Positions 52,438-61,868 of a stretch of DNA of 64,000 nucleotides are shown piece by piece. Under the pieces are notes generated by a model that saw only the letters and a list, made by a program, of their open reading frames with translations, ran no database searches and was not told the origin of the DNA. The DNA is from JBALVT01 sp045110675. Its GTDB lineage: Bacteria; Pseudomonadota; Gammaproteobacteria; Pseudomonadales; Halieaceae. The stretch is taken from positions 29,801 through 93,800 of the forward strand of contig JBGCGJ010000044.1 of the NCBI GenBank assembly GCA_045110675.1, read 5' to 3'. Every line of letters starts with the position of its first letter. Position 1 is the first letter of the stretch. The position numbers and the translations under genes were made by a program.

Positions 52438-53652
52438 TCAAAAAAACGAGTTGAGTTCAAAAATTGGTTGCATTAGCGCAATAACAATCGTGAGTACGAG
52501 GCAGGAAACCAATACCAGGATGACTGGCTCAACCAAGCTGACAATAGTTGATAGGGTGGACTGCGTTTCGCGCTGAAGGATTTCCGCTGTTTTATTCAAC
52601 GTTGAATCAAGTTCTCCTGTAGCTTCCCCGCACTCTGCCAGTTGAATCATAATTGCTGGCATCGATGTGACTTCTGCGAGTGCCTGCGAAAAACTGGTTC
52701 CTTGTTCCACGAGGTCTTGACACTGACTCATCTCTTTACGCATCACTCTGTTACTAACAATGTTAGTGGCGATCTTTAGGGCGTCGAGAAGCTGCATGCC
52801 GCTCGCTGTGAGAATGTGGAGGGTGCGAGCAATGTTTTCCGCCGTACGATTGGCAACAAAAGTATTTATGCGGGGTATATGCAGGAGCGCGCGATCACAT
52901 TTCCACATAAAGGCTTGCGATTCCTTGGCTCGTCGAACTAGCCCAATGGCTATCAGAAGCAAAAGTAACAGTGTCGTTGCATTCGATTTTGCAAAGTTAA
53001 AAGCCGCAAGGACCACAGTTGTAGTCGGCGGTAAGGTTTGATCGTTTTGTTCGAAGATATCAATGAATCCCGGCATGACTGTAGTTACCAGTAGTGTTAC
53101 CACTGACAGAGAGGCAAGAAGTAGAATGGTGGGGTAGAGTAGTGCTGAAGCGATTTGTCTACGATTTTCTATATTGGATTCTTGGAAATCAGCCAGGCTC
53201 TTCAAAACCTTATCTAAAACACCTGCCTGCTCTCCCGCTTCAATACTGGCGAGGTACAGCGTGTCGAATACTTCAGGGTATCTCGACATCGCGTTCGCCA
53301 GAGTATCTCCCTCCATAACATTGTTTCTAATCGAATGGAAAAGACCGCTCACTTGCTTGGGACCGCCGTCGGCGATAAATTTGAGAGCGTAACTGAGTGG
53401 TACACCTGCTCCCAGGAAGGTGCCCAGCTGTAGTGTACAAAGCGCAATATGCTTTCGATCTACCGCTAGCTTTTGCTGTGGTGCCAAGACATTGGTGATT
53501 CTTTCAACGACTACAGCCGCAGGCGCCACTTCCAGTGGGGCTAATTTTCGGTCACGCAGAATTTGTCGTGCATGGCAGGCTGAGCTCGACTCCAGAAGGC
53601 CTCGTTTTGTAGTTCCACTGGTATCCAGGGCTTTGTAACGAAAAGTGCTCAT
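52438..53652 (-). CDS. gspF: Type II secretion inner-membrane platform protein F
   Basis: 404 residues. The two-fold GspF/PilC repeat is visible: LCTLQLGTFLGAGVPLSYAL with SIEAGEQAGVLDKVLKSLAD, and then LHILTASGMQLLDALKIATN with LAECGEATGELDSTLNKTAE. Three membrane helices are present. It is the integral platform that couples to the GspE ATPase. It overlaps gspM by 4 bases. Confidence 0.93.
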   Translation of the reverse strand: MSTFRYKALDTSGTTKRGLLESSSACHARQILRDRKLAPLEVAPAAVVVERITNVLAPQQKLAVDRKHIALCTLQLGTFLGAGVPLSYALKFIADGGPKQVSGLFHSIRNNVMEGDTLANAMSRYPEVFDTLYLASIEAGEQAGVLDKVLKSLADFQESNIENRRQIASALLYPTILLLASLSVVTLLVTTVMPGFIDIFEQNDQTLPPTTTVVLAAFNFAKSNATTLLLLLLIAIGLVRRAKESQAFMWKCDRALLHIPRINTFVANRTAENIARTLHILTASGMQLLDALKIATNIVSNRVMRKEMSQCQDLVEQGTSFSQALAEVTSMPAIMIQLAECGEATGELDSTLNKTAEILQRETQSTLSTIVSLVEPVILVLVSCLVLTIVIALMQPIFELNSFF

Positions 53653-54149
53653 GTTGGACCAAATCTATTGGAGCGCAATTCGATTTGTAGTCTGCAAAAG
53701 CCGTCCTTGTCGCCTCTGCCTAAGGACATATTTATGACATTAAAGTGATGATTGTTCTGCAAGTCTTTGACCCAGTCCAATGTGGCATGCAGTGGGGAGT
53801 CTTCCGTCCACAATTGCACATCGAAATCTCCTTCTGGTTTGTAGCGCGACAACAGCAACCCATGTTCTTCGGCAGCGGCAGTCACTATTGATATTAGTGA
53901 GTGCTCTGACTGGTTACTTTGCCGGAATGGTGTAGACCGGATGCTATCGATTGTAGCTTTCTGCGAGATCATCCAATGCAAATCTTCGTAGGCAAGTTTG
54001 TAGCGCGTTCTCCCGAGGTCATAGGTATGGCGCGCTGTTGTAGTTATGAAAAGTAGCAGTAGGGCTGTAATAGCCGCTGCAGCCGCCATAACGCTCGGTA
54101 CACTTCTTTGTTGCTGTTGCACAAGCAATGTCTTGATATTTTCTAGCAT
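53649..54149 (-). CDS. gspM: Type II secretion protein M
   Basis: 166 residues. One N-terminal membrane helix (VMAAAAAITALLLLFITTTA) follows a short cytoplasmic start. A periplasmic ferredoxin-like domain comes after it, with LHATLDWVKDLQNNHHFNVI in the place of the usual GspM repeat. The identification rests on order, size and this segment. It overlaps gspL by 7 bases. Confidence 0.8.
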   Translation of the reverse strand: MLENIKTLLVQQQQRSVPSVMAAAAAITALLLLFITTTARHTYDLGRTRYKLAYEDLHWMISQKATIDSIRSTPFRQSNQSEHSLISIVTAAAEEHGLLLSRYKPEGDFDVQLWTEDSPLHATLDWVKDLQNNHHFNVINMSLGRGDKDGFCRLQIELRSNRFGPT

Positions 54150-55405
54150 TGCTTGCAGTCCTTTGAAACCTGGATGCGCCCTAGAAAGGCATCTCCCTCC
54201 TGCCGTATTGATTCCACTAATGTCGATAAACCCAATTTCGACAATTCTTGCTCTAGCTCGTCAACGACTTTTGCAGATGTAGTCAGGATCTCGATAGTTA
54301 TTCCTGGAGGCGCACTCTGGTAGTGTAAGTGTCGTATCTCGCCGTTAACCCGCCCCGCAAGGCTTCCATATTGCTCCAAAACCGGATAGAACAATTCGTT
54401 AAACCCATCTTTATGTTTGTCGAGCTCCATTGCCGCTAAATGCTGGGCAACTTGAGCGCGAATATTGACGATAATTTTGTCCTGAGGAAAAAGCTGTTTG
54501 TAGATATTCTGTTGATCTATCACAAGGTGGTGTGAAAGACGCGTTAAATGCACAGCAAAGCCGTAATAGGTGCTGGCTAGCGCGATAAGCGTCAAACATA
54601 AACAGCACAGGAAAACCCAGTGTGCTTGCCTAAAACCTAAGCTAGAATTTTCTGAGGCATATATCCCTGGTGCGAGATTTGTGCACGTGTCCGTCAGCTG
54701 GAACTGTTGTAGGAACCAGTCTTCAGTAATATAGACTGTAGGCATTTCGGTTAAGTGATTGGGTAGGGGGCTAATCCGCCTATTTTGTGACGTGTAAACA
54801 AGCACCTCAATTTCGCTTAGCTCACTAGTGCTCAGCTCCTTCGATAATGCTTCGAGATAGAACTCGCTGTTGGTTAGGGATAGTGCGGTACACTCTTTGC
54901 TAGTGCCGATAATTGCTCTATTGCCAATAACATGAATGAATGGGCGTTTATTGTCCGTTAAATTGTCTACATCTCGGATGACGCAATCTACCCGAATGGC
55001 TTCTTTTGAAAATACTTCGAGACACTGTCTTAGGCTCTCTTGCTGGATTACAAAGGCTGTAATGTGTTTCGAGGCTAAATCTCGTCTTAGGGTTACATGT
55101 GATGCGGACAAACTGTAAGGTAAGAATTCCTCCACCAAAAATGGTGCAGCACTGAGAGACTTTTTGGTGCTTCCGGGTACTGCGCCCAGTGGTATTTCGC
55201 GGACAATTTCTGCCGGAATGTTGAGAATTATTGTAGTGCCCGTGCTCTTTAGGTAGCTGATGAGCGTGCGGTCTACTGAATCGAAATTTACCCCAATGTC
55301 TATCGTCTCTACTGTCTCGCCGATCTCCAAAACGTCATAAATGGGCTCCTCACAGAGTGATTCCAGTTCGGAGTACAGGCGAAAAATGATTTTTCTATGC
55401 TCCAT
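54143..55405 (-). CDS. gspL: Type II secretion protein L
   Basis: 420 residues. The N-terminal cytoplasmic actin-like half includes AAPFLVEEFLPYSLSASHVT, like the GspL signature VLPWLLEE. A single membrane helix lies near residue 270 (WVFLCCLCLTLIALASTYYG). A periplasmic half follows with IVNIRAQVAQHLAAMELDK. GspL binds the E ATPase and GspM. It is 3 bases from gspE. Confidence 0.87.
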   Translation of the reverse strand: MEHRKIIFRLYSELESLCEEPIYDVLEIGETVETIDIGVNFDSVDRTLISYLKSTGTTIILNIPAEIVREIPLGAVPGSTKKSLSAAPFLVEEFLPYSLSASHVTLRRDLASKHITAFVIQQESLRQCLEVFSKEAIRVDCVIRDVDNLTDNKRPFIHVIGNRAIIGTSKECTALSLTNSEFYLEALSKELSTSELSEIEVLVYTSQNRRISPLPNHLTEMPTVYITEDWFLQQFQLTDTCTNLAPGIYASENSSLGFRQAHWVFLCCLCLTLIALASTYYGFAVHLTRLSHHLVIDQQNIYKQLFPQDKIIVNIRAQVAQHLAAMELDKHKDGFNELFYPVLEQYGSLAGRVNGEIRHLHYQSAPPGITIEILTTSAKVVDELEQELSKLGLSTLVESIRQEGDAFLGRIQVSKDCKQC

Positions 55406-55408
55406 ATC

Positions 55409-56887
55409 CTAAACCGTCGCGACTCTAAGTACTTCATCCAAAGTCGTAATTCCCTGAACCGCTTTCGCGTAGCCGTTCTGAGCCATTGTCTGGCCGCTCG
55501 AATTCAGATACTCCGCCAGCTCGCGCTCCGGAGCGCCCGCTTGAATGAGAGATCGTAAGTCCGTGTTCAGGGTCAGCACTTCGTATATTCCCGTTCTGCC
55601 GATAAAGCCCTTATACAAGCAGTGCGCGCAACTACCTGGGTTATATAAGAGCATGCAATTCGCACCGAGGAGCTTCTTTTCTTGTTGCGTTGTTTTTCTT
55701 AAAGTCCGACACTTAGGACATAAGACTCGGACTAAACGTTGGCCTACAATGCCGTGCAGTGTTGCGGCGAGTAGATAAGATTCCACGCCCATATCGATAA
55801 GTCGTATGATGGCACCAATAGCATTATTCGTATGGAGTGTAGAAAGCACCAAATGCCCGGTCAGACTTGCCTGAACCGCTGTCTTTGCGGTTTCCTCGTC
55901 ACGAACTTCTCCCACCATTACAATATCCGGGTCCTGGCGCAGCATGGCTTTAAGAGTACCTGAGAATGTGACTCCGGCTTTTGAGTTGATCTGGGTCTGT
56001 CCAATACCCGGCAGTTCGTACTCTATTGGGTCTTCAACGGTTAGAACGTTTTTGCCGGTGATGTCGAGTTGTTTGAGGCCTGCGTAGAGCGTAGTGGACT
56101 TCCCCGAGCCTGTGGGACCGGTGACGAGGACAAGCCCTTGTGGTTTTGTGAGCAGGGCGCTGATTTGATCGTACTGAATACTGCTCAGCCCTATAGTGTC
56201 TAAATTGATTTCATCGGTTTGCTTGTTGAGTAAGCGCATAACAACGCGCTCCCCGTGACGCGTGGGGAGCGTTGAGACCCGCACGTCCACTTCGCGATGA
56301 GCCAGTACGACTGATACCGCACCATCCTGAGGTGCGCGTTTTTCAGCTATATCCATATTTGCCATGACTTTCACTCTTGAGATTAGTGCGTTGGCTAGTG
56401 TTTTGTTCGGCTGGGCAGCGTCGTGAAGTAAGCCGTCGATCCGATAGCGCACACAGAAATAGCTGCCATAAGTCTCTATATGAATATCAGAGGCGCGCTG
56501 TTTTATGGCATCGATCATGATTGCGTTGATCAACCTGACAACGGGAGCGCTATCCTCAGACTCAGTTAACAAGTCTTGGGTCATCTGCACGACACTTTCT
56601 ATCGGATCATCTGATTCTGATTCAATTTGTTCGACGACTTCCTTGGCATCGGAAGTAGTAGACTCATAGAAGAAATTGGTTCGTTGTGAAAACTCATCAT
56701 TACTTAGTTTTATAATGGTGATGTTTGGTCCGGCTATACGCTGACATTCCACAATCGTGTCAGTCGTCGTTCTGTCTGCGATGAAGGCCACTTGACTGCC
56801 ATTCTCATGGTCGAACAGTAATCCGAATTTACGAGCGTAGCTCACCGGAATTCGAAAATTTTCAGTCGCATCGCTAAGCAGGCTCAT
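55409..56887 (-). CDS. gspE: Type II secretion ATPase E
   Basis: 492 residues. The catalytic domain has the Walker A GPTGSGKSTTLYAG (257-270), the Asp box TVEDPIEYELPGIGQTQIN, the Walker B-type DIVMVGEVRDEETA (321-334) and the His box LTGHLVLSTLHTNNA. The zinc tetracysteine motif is Cys390, Cys393, Cys420 and Cys423. The N-terminal GspL-binding domain is present. ATG 56887 overlaps the gspD stop (ATGA). Confidence 0.95.
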   Translation of the reverse strand: MSLLSDATENFRIPVSYARKFGLLFDHENGSQVAFIADRTTTDTIVECQRIAGPNITIIKLSNDEFSQRTNFFYESTTSDAKEVVEQIESESDDPIESVVQMTQDLLTESEDSAPVVRLINAIMIDAIKQRASDIHIETYGSYFCVRYRIDGLLHDAAQPNKTLANALISRVKVMANMDIAEKRAPQDGAVSVVLAHREVDVRVSTLPTRHGERVVMRLLNKQTDEINLDTIGLSSIQYDQISALLTKPQGLVLVTGPTGSGKSTTLYAGLKQLDITGKNVLTVEDPIEYELPGIGQTQINSKAGVTFSGTLKAMLRQDPDIVMVGEVRDEETAKTAVQASLTGHLVLSTLHTNNAIGAIIRLIDMGVESYLLAATLHGIVGQRLVRVLCPKCRTLRKTTQQEKKLLGANCMLLYNPGSCAHCLYKGFIGRTGIYEVLTLNTDLRSLIQAGAPERELAEYLNSSGQTMAQNGYAKAVQGITTLDEVLRVATV

Positions 56888-58884
56888 TGTGATTTCTCTT
56901 CCAAAATGGTCTGGCTTTGTATGGGTGTTTTTTCATCCGATTCCTTACCGCTCTCTGGGGGAACCACCCAGTACTGCTCGTTGCGAATATGAGGCGGTGG
57001 TTGCGAGATGAAGAAGCGGTCAATCTTGTTGTTGATGTACTCTTGATTGCGCCCCATTTGTCGGTAATGTTGGTTCGTAACCGATATACCATCTCGTGAT
57101 GCCCTGAGAATACGAGGATGTATAAACACCATTAGATTTCGCTTTAGTAGTTGCGTTGAGTTACCTCGAAACAGACGACCTATCAGTGGGATGTCACCAA
57201 GAATAGGTACCTTTCGAGTAGACTCTTGCAACTCGTCGCGAATAAGCCCGCCGAGCACCAGAACCTGGTCATGTTCAATCGATACGTGCGTCTTGATCTC
57301 CCGCTTATTGGTTACGACATCTGCTGTACTCGTGATCGATTCCGAAAGGCTTTCCACTTTTTGTCTGATGTCGAGCGTAATTGAGCCGTTTTCGTTTATC
57401 TGTGGGCGAATCTTTAGGGTGATGCCAATGTCCTGGCGTGTAATGGTCTGAAAGGGGTTGTCGGTCGATGAGGCGCTACTGGTTGACGATCCAGTTATGA
57501 ATGGAACGTTTTCTCCCACTAAAATTTCTGCCTCCTCATTGTCCAACGCAACAATAGTTGGCTTGGAAAGAATATTGGCTGCGCTGCTAACTTCGAGTGC
57601 CCTGATGAGCAAGCTTGTTTCATCGAGACGTAAGAAACCCAAGGTAAGTCCAGGGCCCAAGCCGGGTAGTTCAGGAGTGGGTAGATTTTTTGTCAGCGCG
57701 GCATTGCCCGCGTAGCCGCCTTCGTTTCCTATAAGCGCTCTCCACTCGAGACCTATGTCCTTGGCTTCCTCCTCGTTGACCTCAACGATTAATGCCTCTA
57801 CCAACACTTGGAGTCTTTTTTTGTCCAGGTCGGAGATCACTTGCCTGAGTTCGGTCATAACCTCGGTTTGTGCAGTTATGATCAGAGCATTTTGTTTTTC
57901 GCTGGTTTCAATTAGGGTGGCCGCTTTCGCCTTACCGTGGCCGAAGATTCTCTTCTCGATGCCGGTGGCAATGCTCGTTAAGATTGGTGCTATTGAATTG
58001 GCCTTGGTATAGTTCAGGCGGATAACCTGAGTGTTGGTGTTGTATGAAAGCGGGCGATCCAACCTCTTTATTAGAGCCACGATCGCACTAGTTTGAGCAG
58101 CATCACCCTTATATACGATGGAGTTCGAATAACTGTCCGCCGTAAAATTAACTCCGCGAGGTTTCTTTTCCTGAATACTCGGAACCATTTCTTTTACAAT
58201 CGCCAACACATCGACAGCATTGGTATGCTCAAGTTGAATTACTCTGATATCCAATCTACTCGGAATATCTATGCGTTCGAGTATCTCCGCCAAACGTTTA
58301 ATGCTGCTAGCTCGATCAGCTACCAGTAAAAGATTGCTGTCCGGGAAAACAGCAATTTTGGCCGCAGTTGTTAAAAATGGCGTTAGTTTACCGACTAGAT
58401 ATTCCGCGTTACCTCCCTCGATAGGAATAACTCGACTCACGATTTCCTCGTCGAGTAGATTCGCCTTCTCTGTCAGGCTGCCAGAGCCTGATGTAGCCGT
58501 CATGGAGTCCGGTAGAATTTTTATTGTTGTCTCTGTTTCGACAGCGATGAACCCGTATACCTGAAGTATTGTCAGAAAAACCTCCTTGACTTTTTGAATT
58601 GGAATTGGCTCGCCCGCAAGGACTGTTATATTTGCCTGTACACTCGGGTGTACGATGATGGTTTTGTCGAGGTAGGTTGAGGCCCACTGTACGAGATGCC
58701 TTATATCAGTTTGTTCCAACGACAAGGTAACCCGCTCGCCAAGCTCTTGTGGCGAAGCAGACAGATTCTCGTGCGCGTAACCTTGTGCAGCCACTGTGTT
58801 CGATCTACCTAGAGTAAGGCAGATTAATAGGAAGAATAAGTATCTCAAGTGAGACTCATTCGAATTTGAGTTCGTTATAGGCAC
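56884..58884 (-). CDS. gspD: Type II secretion secretin D
   Basis: 666 residues with a signal peptide (LRYLFFLLICLTLGRSNTVA). N-domains follow (VTLSLEQTDIRHLVQWASTY; IPIEGGNAEYLVGKLTPFLT; VIQLEHTNAVDVLAIVKEMV), then the secretin C-domain: VEALIVEVNEEEAKDIGLEW, ANILSKPTIVALDNEEAEIL, VPILGDIPLIGRLFRGNSTQ. A C-terminal extension of about 70 residues, rich in Pro, Glu and Ser, may be the pilotin-binding S-domain. First gene of the type II operon. Confidence 0.95.
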   Translation of the reverse strand: MPITNSNSNESHLRYLFFLLICLTLGRSNTVAAQGYAHENLSASPQELGERVTLSLEQTDIRHLVQWASTYLDKTIIVHPSVQANITVLAGEPIPIQKVKEVFLTILQVYGFIAVETETTIKILPDSMTATSGSGSLTEKANLLDEEIVSRVIPIEGGNAEYLVGKLTPFLTTAAKIAVFPDSNLLLVADRASSIKRLAEILERIDIPSRLDIRVIQLEHTNAVDVLAIVKEMVPSIQEKKPRGVNFTADSYSNSIVYKGDAAQTSAIVALIKRLDRPLSYNTNTQVIRLNYTKANSIAPILTSIATGIEKRIFGHGKAKAATLIETSEKQNALIITAQTEVMTELRQVISDLDKKRLQVLVEALIVEVNEEEAKDIGLEWRALIGNEGGYAGNAALTKNLPTPELPGLGPGLTLGFLRLDETSLLIRALEVSSAANILSKPTIVALDNEEAEILVGENVPFITGSSTSSASSTDNPFQTITRQDIGITLKIRPQINENGSITLDIRQKVESLSESITSTADVVTNKREIKTHVSIEHDQVLVLGGLIRDELQESTRKVPILGDIPLIGRLFRGNSTQLLKRNLMVFIHPRILRASRDGISVTNQHYRQMGRNQEYINNKIDRFFISQPPPHIRNEQYWVVPPESGKESDEKTPIQSQTILEEKSQ

Positions 58885-59076
58885 GGGAAAAAGATAGCAT
58901 TCTCATGGTGGCCTACCAGCATCAATGTCGTTCTTGACTGCATCTGATCGAAGATACTTCGGCCCTACTTGATCAGAGGTTGCCGAAGAAATTTGATCTT
59001 TTCAGTCCTGAATCTTGTGGCCTTGCAGTTACTCCGCCTTAATAAGAACGAAACTTAAGTGTGTGGAGTGTATTTC

Positions 59077-60576
59077 GTGCATAGTTCTATCTTCTGCAGT
59101 CGACTACAGCTGTTCAGGATCGTCATCGCAATAGTGAGCGGAGTGATGATTACTGCTTCCCTGGAACCTTACGGTTTCTGGCCTCTAGGAATCCTTGCTA
59201 TAGCGATTTTGCTCTATCTTGTAACTGACGCGACTCCAATACAGGCCTTCTTTCATGGTTGGCTGTTTGGTGTCGGCATGTTTAGTACCGGTGTAGGCTG
59301 GATTTACACAAGTATTACTGCGATCGGCTACACACCTTGGCCAGTGGCTGAGTTATTGATTAGCTGTTTTGTCGTGTTTATGGCTTCGATACTCGGTATC
59401 TTTTTGTGGGTGTTTAGAAAATTCTCTCCTTCGACTCCACTCGCGTCACTGCTTATGCTTCCTGCGATATGGGTATTGGTAGAGTGGTGCCGTTATTGGC
59501 CTCTTTCTGGGTTGCCCTGGCTTTATGCAGGTGGAGGACATATTTCTTCTCCATTGGGCGGTTGGATACCCTTGCTGGGTGCCTTGGGGACGAGTTACTG
59601 GGTTGCATTTACCGGTGCCGCGGGTCTTTTGTTCTGGAAACATCGGGCTGTTGTCTGGCTGCTGGTGATGAGTATCCCCTGGGTTATTGGTTTTGCACTA
59701 AAGGAAGTTGATTGGGTGACTCCAAGTAGCGATGAGTTGTCAGTGGCACTTGTTCAATCTCACACGCCACTTCATGTTAAATGGGAGGAGGGTGGCCATG
59801 ACGAGATAGTCAATAGACTTCAGACGATGACTAAACCTATTGAAGGCGCCGAGATTGTTGTTTGGCCTGAATCAGCTGTGCCAAAGCCCTACTCAGAAGT
59901 AGAGCATTGGCTTAACGAAGTAGGGCGGCAAGTCCTGTTAAAAGGTGCAACATTAATAACGGGGATTCGTGATCAGCGATTCGAGGAGGGGCAGTGGAAT
60001 ACCTACAACTCGGTGGTATTTCTTAATCGTACCAATTCATTCTACGACAAGCGCCATCTGGTTCCTTTTGGGGAGTTTGTTCCCCTCGAAAAATGGATTA
60101 GAGGGCTAATTCCCTACTTCGACCTACCAAACTCCCATTCTTCCCCCGGCGCTACTGTTCAAGCGCCAGTTGCGGTAGGTGGCTGGCGTATTGCTTCACT
60201 AGTTTGCTATGAAATCGCTTTTGCGAATACCGTTTACAAGGATGCTCAAGCCGCGGATTTACTATTGGTTGTAAGCAACGGAAATTGGTTCGGAAAATCT
60301 ATTGAGATCTGGCAACAATATGAGATGGCGCGACTCCGAGCACTCGAAAATGGCAGGCCTCTGATACAGGCATCGAATGATGGAATTACAGTTGTTATAG
60401 ATCACAAGGGTGAGGTGTTAGCGGAAGCCGAGCCGTATAAGCGGCTAGTTTTGAGCGCTACCGTCACTAAGGTTGTGGGACGAACTCCATTTAGCTATTG
60501 GGGAGATCGACTGGCGGTAATTGCTGCTAGCCTTATTGTGTTGGCTTTTAGTACATGGCGGCTGGCTCGTAGATGA
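59077..60576 (+). CDS. lnt: Apolipoprotein N-acyltransferase
   Basis: About 499 residues. The N-terminal part has six or so membrane helices (SLEPYGFWPLGILAIAILLY; LPAIWVLVEWCRYWPLSGLP). The nitrilase-like domain carries the triad Glu (VVWPESAVPKPY), Lys (YDKRHLVPFGEFVP) and Cys (ASLVCYEIAFANTV). Lnt adds the third acyl chain to lipoproteins. The frame is open from GTG 59059, but GTG 59077 has GGAG 8 bases upstream and is preferred. It is divergent from gspD. A dedicated second Lnt for the lipoproteins of this locus is possible, since the normal lnt is usually next to ybeX/corC. Confidence 0.9.
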   Translation: MHSSIFCSRLQLFRIVIAIVSGVMITASLEPYGFWPLGILAIAILLYLVTDATPIQAFFHGWLFGVGMFSTGVGWIYTSITAIGYTPWPVAELLISCFVVFMASILGIFLWVFRKFSPSTPLASLLMLPAIWVLVEWCRYWPLSGLPWLYAGGGHISSPLGGWIPLLGALGTSYWVAFTGAAGLLFWKHRAVVWLLVMSIPWVIGFALKEVDWVTPSSDELSVALVQSHTPLHVKWEEGGHDEIVNRLQTMTKPIEGAEIVVWPESAVPKPYSEVEHWLNEVGRQVLLKGATLITGIRDQRFEEGQWNTYNSVVFLNRTNSFYDKRHLVPFGEFVPLEKWIRGLIPYFDLPNSHSSPGATVQAPVAVGGWRIASLVCYEIAFANTVYKDAQAADLLLVVSNGNWFGKSIEIWQQYEMARLRALENGRPLIQASNDGITVVIDHKGEVLAEAEPYKRLVLSATVTKVVGRTPFSYWGDRLAVIAASLIVLAFSTWRLARR

Positions 60577-60683
60577 TAGTTCGGCGGGTATTTGGGCTGT
60601 TATAAAAGGAGAGTATGGGACGCCGCTTCTCAAACTGATGAAAATTGCCAAGATATCCAATTTTTGAGCCAAGAGGCATTGCA

Positions 60684-60728
60684 TTGATTCGTTACCACTC
60701 AATGCTATAATGTACGGAGATACCGTAC
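60684..60728 (+). promoter_or_regulatory. Promoter and palindromic operator of the yefM-yoeB operon
   Basis: TTGATT (60684-60689), 16 bases, then TATAAT (60706-60711). Immediately after is an inverted repeat GTACGG - AGATA - CCGTAC (60712-60728). YefM-type antitoxins bind TGTAC-containing palindromes at their own promoter, and this site has that core. Confidence 0.75.
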
Positions 60729-60748
60729 GTTAAAGCAATGGGGCCACA

Positions 60749-61021
60749 ATGGATACCGTAAGCGTAAACAAATTCAGAGAAAACTTAAAAACCTTTATAG
60801 AACAGATAGTTACAGATCATTCTCCACTGAAAGTAACTCGCCGTTCGGGTGAGGACTTTGTTGTTGTCAGTGCGGATGACTGGGAGCGCGAGCAGGAAAC
60901 TCTCTTCGTACTTCAGAACAAAAGTCTGATGAAACAGATTGCCGCGTCTCTCGAAACTCACACTCAGAAGGGTGGCTACAAACCTACTCAGGAAGAGATG
61001 GATGAGATCACTGGTATTTGA
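60749..61021 (+). CDS. yefM: Antitoxin, YefM/Phd family
   Basis: 90 residues. The N-terminal Phd/YefM fold (TVSVNKFRENLKTFIEQIVT, DHSPLKVTRRSGEDFVVVSA, DDWEREQETLFVLQNKSLM) binds DNA; the C-terminal part (QKGGYKPTQEEMDEITGI) wraps the toxin. It overlaps the toxin start by 20 bases. It neutralises YoeB and represses the operon. Confidence 0.93.
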   Translation: MDTVSVNKFRENLKTFIEQIVTDHSPLKVTRRSGEDFVVVSADDWEREQETLFVLQNKSLMKQIAASLETHTQKGGYKPTQEEMDEITGI

Positions 61022-61271
61022 GGGGAACTGCTGGGAGGCGTACGAGGAGCTTCGAAAGAAAGATAGCAAGATGCACAGAGTACTCTGCAAACTGTTGAAA
61101 GAAATTTTGCGCGGCGATCCTACTACTGGTACTGGAAAGCCGGAAAAACTGAAACATAATCTCGCTGGGCTATGGTCGAGAAGAATCTCTAAAAAAGATC
61201 GTCTTATCTATAAGTTTGATGAAGAATACATTTACGTTTTTGCCATTGGTGGACATTACTTCGATATTTGA
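61002..61271 (+). CDS. yoeB: Toxin, YoeB family endoribonuclease
   Basis: 89 residues from ATG 61002, within the end of yefM. It follows E. coli YoeB in FEGNCWEAYEELRKKDSKM, GTGKPEKLKHNLAGLWSRRI, SKKDRLIYKF and the C-terminal GGHYFDI, which keeps the catalytic His-Tyr. YoeB cleaves mRNA in the ribosomal A site. An upstream frame extension to 60939 is inside yefM and is not used. Confidence 0.93.
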   Translation: MRSLVFEGNCWEAYEELRKKDSKMHRVLCKLLKEILRGDPTTGTGKPEKLKHNLAGLWSRRISKKDRLIYKFDEEYIYVFAIGGHYFDI

Positions 61272-61325
61272 CTGGAAATATAAGTGCCACCAAATATTCT
61301 GCCGACATAGCCGTACTTTTTGCTC

Positions 61326-61814
61326 CTATTGTGCACCGTGATTGCCCAATGACGTATGCTCATACTTGGTTCCGGAGAACTTTCTAAAAATCGATCGATG
61401 ATATCTATATGAAAATTCATCGTCCCTATCTTTGTACAGTTTTACCCATTCCTGCAATTTCTCAAAGTGCTGGTTTTGTACTGATAACGATTCATACTTG
61501 TGGGGTTCCCATGGCCTCATTGCATTGTTTTCTAAACTCGCTTCAATGCCGGGATTGAGAAAATGAAGCTCTGTGCAGAACTGCGCTAATTCCTTAATCA
61601 TCGAACCGTAGCAGCCTTCAATTATCCAGAACTCATTAGCATCGCAAAACGATCTAAGTTTCGCGAGCGAAGTTTCCTCGCTTTCTCTTACACCTGGTTC
61701 ACTCCAAGCAAGCGTATCGAGATCTAATAGGGGTAGATCATTTTCTTGCGCTAGCTTTTTAGCAAGAGTGGACTTCCCCGTACCAGAGTTACCATAAATT
61801 AGTAGTCTTTTCAT
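61326..61814 (-). CDS. P-loop NTPase, adenylate/topology-modulation kinase-like
   Basis: 162 residues. The Walker A motif is at the start (MKRLLIYGNSGTGKSTLAKK) and LPLLDLDTLAWSEPG is the substrate-side motif seen in FlaR-like and AAA_17/18-type small kinases. EFWIIEGCYGSMIKELAQF fits the second strand. The substrate is unknown. It lies alone between the toxin-antitoxin pair and the truncated esterase. Confidence 0.75.
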   Translation of the reverse strand: MKRLLIYGNSGTGKSTLAKKLAQENDLPLLDLDTLAWSEPGVRESEETSLAKLRSFCDANEFWIIEGCYGSMIKELAQFCTELHFLNPGIEASLENNAMRPWEPHKYESLSVQNQHFEKLQEWVKLYKDRDDEFSYRYHRSIFRKFSGTKYEHTSLGNHGAQ

Positions 61815-61868
61815 AGTCTATTTAGTTGCGTAACGCGTAGGCAGATTTCGAGACAGACGTTAACGCCG

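Noticed and set aside
60939..61001. Upstream extension of the yoeB frame
   Set aside because: It is out-of-frame yefM sequence; ATG 61002 matches the known YoeB N-terminus.
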